This document shows positions 22,009-32,779 of a stretch of DNA of 64,000 bases, piece after piece. The notes beneath the pieces are model-generated. The model made no database searches, was not told the DNA's origin, and was given only the letters and a program-made list of their open reading frames with translations. The stretch is from Adiantum capillus-veneris (lineage: Eukaryota; Streptophyta; Polypodiopsida; Polypodiales; Pteridaceae): contig CM043956.1 of NCBI GenBank assembly GCA_014529385.2, positions 86,169,721-86,233,720 of the forward strand, read 5' to 3'. Positions within the stretch are counted from its first letter, which is position 1. Each line of letters starts with the position of its first letter. A program made the position numbers and the translations under genes.

Positions 22009-22370
22009 TCACATAACTCGGCAAGAGTTGGCATTCTCATCACTAAAGATGTGAGAGTTAACTTCCGGCGGTGACGCTGCCTCATCTCCATCCACATCTG
22101 ACGACAGCAATTGGCCCTTTGGACCGTTCTTGCTCTTGTTACTAACTTTGAAGTTGCTGTTGAATGACTAGAGGTTGTCTAGATGGTCATTGTCGGGGAT
22201 GTAGTGACTCTTGCCGCCCTGAAGATCCACCTTCTTCCCTATCTTCTGAAGACATTTCACTAGTACTTTTGGATCGACGGAGCCCACCATGAGTGAAGGC
22301 AGCAATACCCTATATTCCATTGAGGGCTTTCTTCACCTGCTTCATGCAGGCATCGCAGTCTATGGAGACC
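22009..22370 (-). pseudogene. Captured HIPP-like (heavy-metal-associated isoprenylated plant protein) gene fragment
   Basis: On the minus strand the reading starts at the element/fragment border (22370) with SIDCDACMKQVKKALNG, an HMA metal-binding motif with CxxC. After a stop and a frameshift it continues VDPKVLVKCLQKIGKK, the second half of an HMA fold, then a Lys/Asp/Glu-rich linker with one in-frame TAG and ends NSCRVM followed by TGA at 22009-22011. The terminal C-R-V-M is a CaaX prenylation signal. HMA domain, variable linker and CaaX end is the architecture of plant HIPPs, which bind metals at membranes. The N-terminus, upstream exons and introns are absent. It is co-directional with the element's own genes. 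Two stops and one shift mean no product; the source gene is not in this window. Confidence 0.8.
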
Positions 22371-22404
22371 TAAATCTAATCTAATATAACGTAAATCTAA
22401 ATCT

Positions 22405-22567
22405 AGCGTAAATAAACGTAAATCTAACTAAAAATAAACCTAAATCTAATCTAATTTAACTTAAATAAACCTAAATCTAATTTAACGTAAGTCTACATCT
22501 AACCTAATCTTTAACATCTTTTAGGATAGTTTCCTACGACGTTATAACTCTCTTCTTCTTGTGTGTG
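22405..22567 (+). repeat. Right copy of direct repeat flanking the captured gene
   Basis: Matches 21722-21867; the HIPP fragment lies between the two copies. Confidence 0.8.
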
Positions 22568-22962
22568 GATGTGTGTGCCAATAAAAAGAGATAAATGGTA
22601 TAACCTTTCTATCACCCATGCCCAGTATGATAGATTGGTTATGCCATTTCCCTCTTGAATAATAGGTCTTGAGTTCAACTCCTCGTCGGCTAGATCTTTA
22701 GGTCTTTTAATTTTAATTAGTTTCCTACGACGTTAAATTAGTTTCTCTCTCTTTCTCTCTCAATGTGTGTGCGTTTTTTGGTTTATGCATGTTTTCCTCT
22801 CTCAATGTGTGTGTTTTTTGTTTATGCATGTTCTCTCTCTCTTTTCCTCTCTAAATGTGTGCGTTTTTTGTTTATGCATGCTCTCTCTCTCTTTTCCTCT
22901 CTCAATGTGTGTGTGCATTCTTTGTTTATGTATGTGTGTGTGCGTTTTTGTTTATGTTTGTA

Positions 22963-22965
<3 letters not shown>

Positions 22966-23014
<49 letters not shown>

Positions 23015-23021
23015 AACACTA

Positions 23022-23055
<34 letters not shown>

Positions 23056-23126
23056 GGAGAGAGAAAGAGGGGAAGGGAACATGAGAGTGAGGAGAGGGAA
23101 GGAGCATACCTGGATCTCCTTCCTCT

Positions 23127-23174
<48 letters not shown>

Positions 23175-23178
23175 GGAG

Positions 23179-23221
<43 letters not shown>
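22966..23221 (+). repeat. Cluster of dinucleotide microsatellites
   Basis: (CT)n at about 22970-23010, (GT)n/(GA)n at 23020-23060, (GT)n at 23130-23170 and (GA)n at 23183-23221. The apparent ORFs here on both strands are translations of these repeats. Confidence 0.95.
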
Positions 23222-23223
<2 letters not shown>

Positions 23224-23304
23224 TTACCTACTCCTTGCTTGAGGGCGCCGAAAAACTCAGATCTGAGATTTGGGTTTTTGGGCACTCTCTGTTATTTTTT
23301 TTAG

Positions 23305-23400
23305 CCCAGCCGGCGTCGCTATGAGCATCACAAATTTACTTGTAAATTTGCGACGCTCATAGGGACGCTGGGATTTATTTTTTTTTGAGCGTCGCTAATA
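23305..23400. repeat. Right subterminal repeats of CACTA 1
   Basis: GCGTCGCTATGAGCATC, GCGACGCTCATAGGGACGC and GCGTCGCTAATATG match the left subterminal motif. Confidence 0.8.
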
Positions 23401-23419
23401 TGAATAGCCTCTTGTAGTG

Positions 23420-23450
23420 AAATGTTGCAAAAAGATGGTTACCATTTTTC
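23420..23450 (-). repeat. Right target duplication and remnant of B/C LTR start
   Basis: AAA (23420-23422), then TGTTGCAAAAAGATGGTTACC, the LTR start region that continues the interrupted LTR at 16870. It is fused directly to pol-flanking sequence (CAATAGGAGG), with the LTR terminus and polypurine tract missing. Confidence 0.88.
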
Positions 23451-23504
23451 AATAGGAGGAGTGTCATGCACTCTGTTACTCCATTAGACGTACTTTTCAT
23501 TACC

Positions 23505-24759
23505 TCAATCCCATAAATCGGAGATGGGAGGGTTGCCTTGGGTATGTCCAGATTCCAAAGCTGGTTCGTCTTTGCACATCAAAGCTTTAAAAATAGGTGG
23601 AGCATTTGCCAAGCCGAAGGGAGCCATGCTAATTTGGAGCTTAGACGATGTAGGCAGATGACTTCCTATCAACGGATTGATACGTTGAAAGTAGGGCTTT
23701 AATCTCCATCCATTGACTCTAGTCTTGTGGAGTTTTCCTGATAAATCTGCTAATCTATAACTATCATTCCCAAACTTTGTTTTTATCATGAAAGGTCCCT
23801 CCCATCTTTGCAAAAACTATTTGTCAAGTCGAGTATCAAGTCGGTTATCATAGCGAAGAACCAACATACCTTCCTTCTATCCTTTCCCCTTGAGCTTCTT
23901 GTTGATTTTTTCCCTTTGGCTTGTCGCTTTGGTGATGTAGTGATCAATGGACTCTTCTCTATCTAGCTCAAGTCGTTGGAGATCTAAGTTCCTTTCATGT
24001 AGAACCTCTTTTGGTTTTTTTGCCACTCTTGCAAGAACACGCAAAGCTTGAGAGCTCTACCTCAATGGGGAGAAGTGCCTCCTGTCCATAAACTAGATGA
24101 AAACGGGTGATTTGGGTAGATACCTTGAAAGATGTCCTATACGCCCAAAGAGCAGCCGTCAAATGGCGATCCCAATCATTAGGATGGTCCACAACCTGCT
24201 TAGAAATGATCTTACATATCATTCCATTTACTTTTTCCACCAATCCATTGCATTGAGGATAGTAGGGTGTGGAATGCAGGTGTTTCACTTTTAACCTCCT
24301 CAAGAGATCATTCAGAAGGTCAGCCCTAAAACTCGGGCCTCGATCTGATAAGATTTCTAGGGGTGTTCCAAACCTACTACAAATATGGTCAAAAATAAAC
24401 TTTGGTACCTTTTCAGCTATGATTCGGGTTGTGCTTGTTGCTTCCGCCCATCGTGTCATGTAGTCAACACCCATGACGATGAAAACCTTCCCTGTATAAG
24501 TACGAGGTACGGGACCTATTGCATCCACACCCCACTTTTCAAAAGGGCCATAAGATATTATTGGGACTCGAGGCTCATATGTTAGTCGTCTATCCCCAGC
24601 AATTTGGCATGGTTTAAATGCCTTACACCAATATTGGACATCACGGTGTAAGCTCGGCCAAATAAACCTTGCTTGTAAAATCTTCCTACTTGTAATATCT
24701 TGAGAAAAGTGACCACCACAGACATCATCACAACGTGAAAGAAGAATTTTCTTTATCTC
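23505..24759 (-). pseudogene. Integrase and pol tail, copy C
   Basis: 23995-24528 contains all three core acidic residues (DAIGP, SDRGPSF, VEKVNG) in an open frame. The zinc-binding half upstream (24529-24759) has a stop between it and the core. The frame shifts after VELSS near 24050, and the GPY/F-like domain with NGWRLKPYF and the tail ending LWD reads at 23505-23813. Confidence 0.84.
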
Positions 24760-25865
24760 TTACATACCTACTACTCTCCTCAAGACCAAATCTTTCCCTT
24801 TGTGATATAAATCATCCCCGATCAACTGGTAAGGTGTGGCCTTCTTAACTAGTCTATGTGTTTGCACCTTGTCTAAGTGTTTGGGACACTCACCTCCTTG
24901 TATAAAGAAGATAATGTCTTTTAGCTCCTCTTGTCCTTGATATTTGGGTTCATATAGTTTCACACCTCCTACCGCCATTTGAAGCTTTTCATTTGCGAGT
25001 AAGTCTGCTTCCTTGTTATGAGTTCTCACAATGTGTTGTACTTGTGTTGCTTTAAAACCCTTCATCAAAGCTCTTACACTACTAAGCCACTCAAACAATG
25101 TACGATTCTTGCACCTCCAAGTCCCTTGGATTTGCCTGACCACTAGCAAAGAATCACTTTTTATAATAAGTCTTTGTATGCCTAATTCTTTGCATTCTTC
25201 TAACCCAAGGGTTAGAGCAGCATACTCAGCCTCATTGTTAGAGTGAATGTTGGGTAGAGTGATACCTTTTCTAACCATTACCTCCTTTTGTGGGTTCAAA
25301 ATGATGATTCCCCCTGCTGCTTTTTCCTTTTGGGGTTGATAAGCTCCGTCAAAGCATAAAGTATGGGCATTATCAATCTCCTTCACTTTGAATTGTTTTG
25401 AGCCTTCCCTTTTTGTAGTCGTGATCCTTCCCTTGCTCTCACTTTGTAGGTGAGAATGTCTGCAAGTCCTGCTCTTGTGCTATCTTCTGCAAGGAAAGTG
25501 TATTCAAATTCTTGGAGTTCAAGCACCCACTTTTCTATTCTAGATGCAAGGCTCGTGTGTTGTACTACATATGGTAGATTGTGCTCTAAGGTGAGAAAAA
25601 CAAATGGCACAGGGAGAAGATACGATCGCAAATTCCTTATCGCAAACAAGATTGCAAAGACCACTTTCTCCATTTCAGTGTATCCCTTCTCGGCCGGAGT
25701 CATCACCTTGCTTGCAAAATAGATCGGCCTCATGTATGATGTTTTAGGATATTTTTGCATCAAAACAACACCAATTGCTTCGAAACCTACGCTTGGAGTG
25801 ACATAGTAGGTCTCCTTTGGATCTGGTGGCATTAGGATTGGGAGAGAGCTAAGAATGCTCTTCAC
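24760..25865 (-). pseudogene. RNase H pair, copy C
   Basis: 25383-25865 holds the degenerate first RNase H (YVTPSVGFEAIGVVLMQ, with Pro/Ser where a catalytic Asp is expected). 24760-25386 holds the complete second RNase H (CFDGAY, NNEAEY, SDSLLV, HNKEAD) and the start of integrase. The first block ends in a frameshift near 25405. This copy keeps AAG where A and B have a TAG stop. Confidence 0.85.
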
Positions 25866-26839
25866 TTCCTCAAAGCATTTTGCATGTTCCCTCTCCTATT
25901 CAAATGTGGATTGGCTTGCCAACCTATGCAAGGGGGCGATGGCTTCTGCTAGGAGATGGATGAAACGAGACATGTACCTCACTTTGTGGTTGAAGGTCAT
26001 TAGCTCCTTAGTTGTTGTTGGTGGAGATAATGACAAAAGGGCCTCTACTTTAGAGGGATCCACTTGAATTCCTTGTGAAGAAACCACATGGCCTAGCAAA
26101 ACCACCTGAGATTCACCGATATGACACTTTTCTGGGTTAAGTTGTCCCCCAAATTGATGGAGACACTTAAGCCCCTCTTCAACCTTTTGGCAGTGAAGTG
26201 ATCTACAACTATAAATACTGAAATCATCCATAAAGACTCTTATAGATTTTCCAAAGAATGGCTGAAAATAAAAATATTGTGAATCTCATGAAGGTGCTAG
26301 GAGCATTGGTGAGCCCAAAGACATTACTTTGAATGCAAAACATCCCCAAGGTGTGATGAAGGTGGGTTTTGGTTGGTCCTCTTCTGCTATTCTAATTTGA
26401 AAATATCCTGAATACCCATCACACACAGTGTAGCATTCGTGACCTGCTACTTCATTCAAAATTTCATTTTGGAAAGGGAGAGGGAAGTGGTCACTCTTTG
26501 TCGCAGCGTTGAGGGGTTTGTAATCCACGCAGACCCTCCACTTACCATTCTTCTTGAGATGACTACTATAGGTGATACCCATTCGGAGTTGGATACTGGA
26601 TAGATGAAGCCAGCCTTCAAGAGTCGATTCACTTCTTCTAGGAGAGCCTTTTGTTGCACAGTTCCTAGTCGCCTTAAATTTTGACCCACGGGTTTGGTCC
26701 CTGGTTTCAATTCAATTCGATGCTCTATTACATCTACACCTCTTATTTGTGAGAGGTCAGTGATAAACAAATTGGGATACCTCCTTAACATATTGATGTA
26801 GGACCTCTTCTCCTCACAAGTAAGATCTTTTGCAAGCAT
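25866..26839 (-). pseudogene. Reverse transcriptase, copy C
   Basis: Fingers and palm are split over two frames (26456-26839 and 26286-26582) by small indels around 26545. A further shift precedes FMDDFSIYS, which starts the open block 25896-26231 with LGHVVSS. The last residue before the RNase H region is also broken by a stop (TTT-GAA then TAG) near 25896. Confidence 0.84.
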
Positions 26840-27649
26840 CTTCTCAAATCCTTCTTCAAGGTGGTGGCATCTTTCATCCCCTCGTGTGTGATTTTATGTT
26901 GGCTTTTCTTCTACAGAAACATCTTGGGTGTTGGCATTAAATACAATTCCCATTACCTCCAAAGAAGACTCCTCTTCACTGGTTGATGCACTGGTTGATG
27001 CTTCCTCATCACTTGAGTAAGGACTCTCCTCCTCGCTCTCTTCATCTGCCATGGTTTCATAGTTGATATCAAGTTGCTTTCCTTCTCGCCAATCATACAC
27101 CACCGGTTGACCCTTCGTAAGAATCAAACGACCACTTCCCCATTTTTGATCTGCATTCACAGCAATGAGCCAAGGCATCCCTAGGATGATGGGATAGCCC
27201 TTCCCCTTAGTTGGCATGACATACATATCCACTCGTGCATCTATGTTACATACAGAGACTTTTACATTTTCAATGATCCCCAAACACTTCACACTTGAGT
27301 TGTTGGCTAGCCTAGCTTGACAATTAGAGGACTTTGTAATTTCAAGCCCTAACCTATTCATTGATTTTTCCATGATCACACACATTTAAGCTCCACCATC
27401 AACATATACATTAGACACCTTTTTACCTCTTATGTAAGCATCCACAATGGGTTCCACATCTTTCTGTAGCATTGAGGCCACAACCTTAATGGAAAGATTT
27501 TCTTTCTTCTTTGGAATTCTTGTACTTACCAACTTTGGCCATTGCCTTCTTACTTTGGCTGACAGGTGTAGAAGTTGAGGCCATGAAATGTTTGGCTTTT
27601 GGGTTTGTAAATCCTCCAAGATGTTGTAGGGCTCTAGCTCCTTTCCCAA
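26840..27649 (-). pseudogene. Protease region of pol, copy C
   Basis: The active-site segment reads VYVDGGA and then a stop at about 27385-27387 (CAA to TAA) before MCVI. The rest of the protease and the acidic linker (26894-27385) are open; the join to RT shifts frame near 26890. Confidence 0.83.
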
Positions 27650-28819
27650 TGGGAAGTCGTTGATACCGATTTCCCTTCGCCTTCATCTTTTCTTCCTGCT
27701 ACTTTCAGTTTCTTCCATCTTTGACTTCTTCTTCTTGTCCCTTCTGGCTGAATTTGTTCCTCCACTTCTCATGTATTCATCCTTATCATGTGATCTTGTG
27801 CAGTTTTCTGCCGGCATAACATCAAATTTTAGAGTATGCTCATCTATTACCTCTTCTAGCTTGATGATATTGACTCCTCTTTCTTCCTCCTCATGTGGGA
27901 TGGGAGGTATATTTGCTACTGGTGGTCGACGAAGGATTTGTGGGTCTTGAGCTAGTTCTTGCTGCACAGTGAGAGGAGGTGGTCTGGGGGGATATATGTC
28001 TCCCGGAAGTCGCCTTGGATGTGGACAATTGTACATGCCATGTCCCATTTCATTGCAATTCCAACATCTCAACTCTTGAGCTTGTCTTCGTTGATTGCGA
28101 TTCCCTTCTCTTGGTTGTCGTTGTTGAGGTAGGCCCTGTACTAGATTGAGATTGAGGTTCTCAAGCTGTTGAGTTAGCCTTTGTAAAACCTCTTGTTGAG
28201 AGTTATCTCCTATTTGTGAAGATTGTGCAAGAGGGGCCCTAATTGCTGCTTCCATGGTTTGTGAAGACTCCCTCTCACTCAGTTCATTAAAACCCCTTGC
28301 TCTATGTGCTTGGATGTTTAGTTTTCTAAACTTGATGATGGCTACCTCACGTGCTTCTTCGAAGGTGGATGGGAATTTTAGCTCTACTTTAGCCTTTAAA
28401 AGTGGATACAAGCCAACCATGAATCTCTCTTTTTTTAGAAAGTTAGGTGCACCACCATGATTTTCTAATGTAGCCTCCCACCTACCCCATAGATTGACAA
28501 AGCTTGCTTCATAAGAGGGATAGTCTTCAAGTGATACCTGCTTATGTCCAATAAGACATTTCCATAGTTCTTCAAAAGTATCACCTTGCCCAAACTTGGA
28601 GAAGAAGCTTGCTCGCAGTCTCTCCCAGTTGGACTTAATTTGGGTTGCAAGGTCTCATACCATGCTTTAGCTTCTGCTTTTAGAACCAACGGGAAGGCTC
28701 GTAGCTTTACTTCCTCTTCATCTCTCCCGGATATGAGATGTGCCATCTTCAACTTGTCAAGAAACTCTTGCGCATCTTCCCCACTTCTTGCATAGAAACG
28801 TGGGAAAAGAACTTGACAT
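27650..28819 (-). pseudogene. Gag, copy C
   Basis: Start codon at 28819 (minus). An extra A at about 28797 shifts the frame after a few residues, and another indel near 28640 breaks the capsid. 27683-28420 is open and carries an intact CCHC knuckle, CWNCNEMGHGMYNC, which shows the ancestral state of the residue lost in copy A. Confidence 0.84.
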
Positions 28820-30757
28820 TTTGTTTAGACTTTTTGAAAATTCTTTTTTAAAAGAAACTTTTCTCTTACGGGCCGCACAAGATTGTTGACACTATAAATC
28901 TGATTACATTAAAATGAAGATGTACACATCCATTGTGCAAAATGAAATGGATAGATGGGAACTCCATTGTTCATCACTAAAAAAATTTGAAGGTGACTTG
29001 GAAATATGTTCCTCCGTGGGGCACCACTTTATGAGGTGAGCTTTTTGAAATGGGGCTCTAAACCCAAACCAATTGGCCTACCCTCACAAAATGTTCCTAA
29101 AGAGGTACGCACACTACTTGGGGCACCACCTTCTTTTGGGAGTGGAGAAGGAAACCAATCAAAAAAAACACTTGCACTCACCCACTCAAGCCACACACTT
29201 TGAAAAACCCCTTACTCTATATACACTTTGGACACTTGAACACCATCAACGATTATGCAACCAATGCCGTGCATCAAATGAAATATGCAATTTGTGGAAT
29301 AGGATTCACCTTCTCCATAACAATACCCATAATACATCCAAACTCCTCCTCTCTCAAGCACTCATCAAAAAAACCATGCGCACAATACTTGCTTCTCAAA
29401 CACACAAGAGAATCACTTACATCAAACTAACACAGTTTGCATAGAGAGCTTATCTCCATCTATGCAATGCCGTGACACAAATAAAATCATCACGAGAGTT
29501 AGCCACATGCAGATGTAATGAAGCAAAAGAGAGTTGGAGTGAGAAATTTCTTTAGACCAATTGAATAAGTGTGGAGAAACAAACCAATGGCAAATTGAGA
29601 ATAGAACACTTACTTGATTTCTCGCACACCTTTTAAGTGGTGGACAGACGCTGGATAACCATCACAAATTGCGACACTTGAAAGTTTTGAAGATGATTTA
29701 ATGATCATTAACATAACAATGAGAGAGATCATGATGTATTTACAAGTTATTGAGGTGCTACAAATGATTTATTGGGTTGATGGAGCAAGAGATTGTAGAA
29801 TAGAAAGAGTGGAGGAGAGATTTGCACTTCCTCCAAAGAGGAGGGGTATGAGGGAGGATGTGAAAGAGGGAGAGTTGGGGTTTTCTCTACTATTGATCAA
29901 GAAACAACATGAAGTTGAAAATATAGGTGTGTGTCCTTGAGTCTCTCCAAGGGGGGCTATTTATAGTTGTGTAGGAGTGGGATTATGCTACACTTAATTA
30001 GGGTAAGTGATTAGCCCTAATTAAGTGTCCTTTGACCACTCATTGAATATTGGACATAAAACCGACTATTTATTCACCAAAAATATCATTTTAGACCGTG
30101 AAGGCTCCATAGGGGTGCATAATGTAGGTGGGCCCCACCATGAGGCCCTACGGGTGGCTCCTCCGGGGTATCTCAACTTATCTGTCTTGGCATTTAGAAA
30201 GCATCTTTAGGCTGGTCCCATCACATGCAAGTGACCTTGAACACTCATTGCTCTTCTAGAAGATGAGAAGGGGAAAAGTAAGATCTCACCCTCTTGATTT
30301 ACTTGATTTACAATTCCCTTTTGCTGCGAATCTGACAGATTTACACTATTTTGACCATAACTTTTTACCTGTAGCTCGGAATGACATGCTTCAAAAGGCA
30401 AATTTGACCTTCTCAACATGTTTGATATGCATTTGGACTATTCTTCAGGCCCATGCACCAAGGAATTCGTTTTGGAAGGTCCACACTAGGCTAGGGAACC
30501 TTTTGCTTCCAAGTCTTCTTGTATTGGCCCTTTGCTTGTATGCATCTAAGGGGAATCATGCTTTTTCAAAAGTCTATGATGCTTAAACAAGTAGAGGAGG
30601 GCCCAATATTATTTGCTTGTGAAAAAAAAATATAGAATTGGAGTCTTTTTGAAAGGAGAAAAACTATATGTATATTCTTAAGAGATATTGGGCCACCTAT
30701 GTAGGGGGCATAGAAGACTTGTAGAGAGGGACCATAATCTTTGGTAAAGACAAGTGG

Positions 30758-31087
30758 AGAGTTGATTTCGATGGTAATTTATCTATATGGGATGGAAGAT
30801 GGATATATTATTTCTCTACTACTGAGTCACAAGAGGTAAGAAAGTTTGGGGGTAGATAGTTGGTTATTATATGCTTACTTTTATTTACAAAGCAAAAAAG
30901 AAAAGGGTGGTAATATAAATATATGACTTAGGTGACATTTTTTGGGAAGAGTACAATGTATGTGTCCCCACAAAGGTTACACGAAGAGGGGGAATTTACT
31001 CTAGATAACTTAATAACGTAGAAAAATATATACACATATGAGGAAGAGGACGTTGAGTAGGCTGACAAATGTTGCAAAAACATGGTT
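30758..31087 (-). repeat. First unit of a 330-bp tandem duplication
   Basis: Runs from GAGAGTTGATTTCGATGG to GCAAAAACATGGTTA and is repeated head to tail at 31088-31417 with only a few single-base differences. Confidence 0.9.
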
Positions 31088-31417
31088 AGAGTTGATTTCG
31101 ATGGTAATTATCTATATGGGATGGAAGATGGATATATTATTTCTCTACTACTGAGTCACAAGAGGTAAGAAAGTTTGGGGGTAGATAGTTGGTTATTATA
31201 TGCTACTTTTATTTACAAAGCAAAAAAAGAAAAGGTGGTAATATAAATATATGACTAAGGTGACATTTTTTGGGAAGAGTACAATGTATGTGTCCCCACA
31301 AAGGTTACACGAAGAGGGGGAATTTACTCTAGATAACTTAATAACGTAGAAAAATATATACACATATGAGGAAGAGGACGTTGAGTAGGCTGACAAATGT
31401 TGCAAAAACATGGTTAC
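31088..31417 (-). repeat. Second unit of the 330-bp tandem duplication
   Basis: Near-identical to 30758-31087, including the rare variants ACTGAGTCAC and GTGTCCCCAC not seen in the other LTRs, so it arose after the LTR was in place. Confidence 0.9.
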
Positions 31418-31479
31418 GATTTTTCAATAGGAGGAGTGTCATGCACTCTTTTACTCCATTAGACGTGCTTTTCATTACC

Positions 31480-31803
31480 TCAATCCCATAAATCGGAGAT
31501 GGGAGGGTTGCCTTGGGTATGTTCAGATTCCAAAGCTGGTTCGTCTTTGCACATCAAAGCTTTAACAATAGATGGAGCATTTGCCAAGCCGAAGGGAGCC
31601 ATGCTAATTTGGAGCTTAGACGATGTAGGCAGATAACTTCCTATCAACGGATTGATATGTTGAAAATAGGGTTGTAATCTCCATCCATTGACTCTGGTCT
31701 TGTGGAGTTTTCCTGATAAATCTACTAATCTGTAACTACCATTCCCAAACTTTGTTTTTATCATGAAAGGTCCCTCCCATCTTTGCAAAAACTATTTGTC
31801 AAG
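31480..31803 (-). pseudogene. Integrase C-terminal domain and pol tail, copy D
   Basis: GPY/F-like sequence RWEGPFMIKTKF, GSYRLVDL and NGWRLQPYF, then the MAPFGLANAPSIVKAL tail and terminal LWD. A TAG precedes the block (KKFL region, as in A). Confidence 0.82.
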
Positions 31804-32779
31804 TCAAGTATCAAGCCGGTTATCATAGCGAAGAACCAACATACCTTCCTTCAATTCTTTCCCCTTGAGCTTCTTGTTGATTTTGTCCCTTTGGCTTGTC
31901 GCTTTGGTGATGTAGTGATCAATGGACTCTTCTCTATCTAGCTCAAGTCGTTGGAGATCTAAGATCCTTTCATGTAGAACCTCTTTTGGTTTTTTTTCCA
32001 CTCTTGCAAGAACACGCAAGCTTGAGAGCTCTACCTCAATGGGGAGAAGTGCCTCCTGTCCATAAACTAGATGAAAAGGGGTGAATTGGGTAGATACATT
32101 GAAAGATGTCCTATACGCCCAAAGAGCATCCGTCAAATGGCGATCCCAATCATTAGGTCGGTCCACAACCTGCTTAGAAATGATCTTACATATCATTCCA
32201 TTTACTTTTTCCACCAATCCATTGCATTGAGGATAGTAGGGTGTGGAATCAGGTGTTTCACTTTAAACTCCTCAAGAGATCATTCCGAAGGTCACCCCAA
32301 AACCCTGGTCAAAAATAAACATTGATACCTCTTAAACTGTGATTCGGGTTGTGCTTGTTGCTTCCGCCCATCGTGTCATGTAGTCAACACCCATGATGAT
32401 GACAACCTTCCCTGTAGAAGTACGAGGTAGGGGACCTATTGCATCCACACCCCACTGTTAAAAAGGGCCATAAGATATTATTGGGACTCGAGGCTCATAT
32501 GTTAGTCGTCTATCCCCAGCAATTTGGCATGGCTTACATGCCTTACACCAATATTGGACATCACAGTGTAAGCTCGGCCAAATAAACCTTGCTTGTAAAA
32601 TTTTCCTACTTGTAATATCTTGAGAAAAGTGACCACCACAGACATCATCGTGACATGAAAGAAGAAATTTCTCTATCTCTTGCACACTTGCTACTCTCCT
32701 CAAGACCAAATCTTTCCCTTTGTGATATAAATCATCCCCGATCAACTGGTAAGGTGTGGCCTTCTTAACTAGTCTATGT
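31804..32779 (-). pseudogene. Integrase, copy D
   Basis: The zinc-binding half is at the end of the open block 32458-33069 and the glutamate part (VEKVNG) at 31804-32217. A deletion of about 55 bp near 32308 removes SRFGTPLEILSDRG, including the second catalytic Asp, and a stop lies near 32458. Confidence 0.85.

Larger units (their letters stand above)
16874..23419. mobile_element. CACTA (En/Spm) DNA transposon 1, complete ends, non-autonomous
   Basis: The element begins CACTACAAGAGG and ends CCTCTTGTAGTG, a 12-bp perfect terminal inverted repeat, inside a 3-bp AAA duplication. It contains subterminal repeats, a TNP1-like gene and a TNP2-like transposase gene on the minus strand, plus a captured HIPP-type gene fragment. 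TNP2 lacks its central part, so movement would need a transposase from elsewhere. Gene order resembles CACTA element 2 at 47.6-54.9 kb, although the terminal sequences differ after the first eight to ten bases. Confidence 0.94.
23451..28936 (-). mobile_element. Ty3/gypsy copy C, internal region
   Basis: Minus-strand copy collinear with B. It shares with B the 438-bp 5' deletion (break at 28936/28937) and with B and D the polypurine-tract deletion. Confidence 0.92.
28937..31421 (-). repeat. LTR shared by copies C (5') and D (3')
   Basis: Minus-strand LTR with both borders altered. The downstream end is fused to the C 5' untranslated region, and the start is fused to the D pol flank (CGATTTTTCAATAGG near 31420). 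It also contains a 330-bp tandem duplication. TATA box at about 29957-29966 (minus). Confidence 0.86.

Noticed and set aside
21680-22500. CCTAAATCTAA-type repeats as interstitial telomere sequence
   Set aside because: Units are irregular and lack runs of CCCTAAA; better explained as AT-rich transposon filler and a direct duplication.
22763-23324. Overlapping ORFs on both strands rich in Cys/Val, Ser/Leu and Arg/Glu
   Set aside because: They are translations of CT, GT and GA microsatellites.
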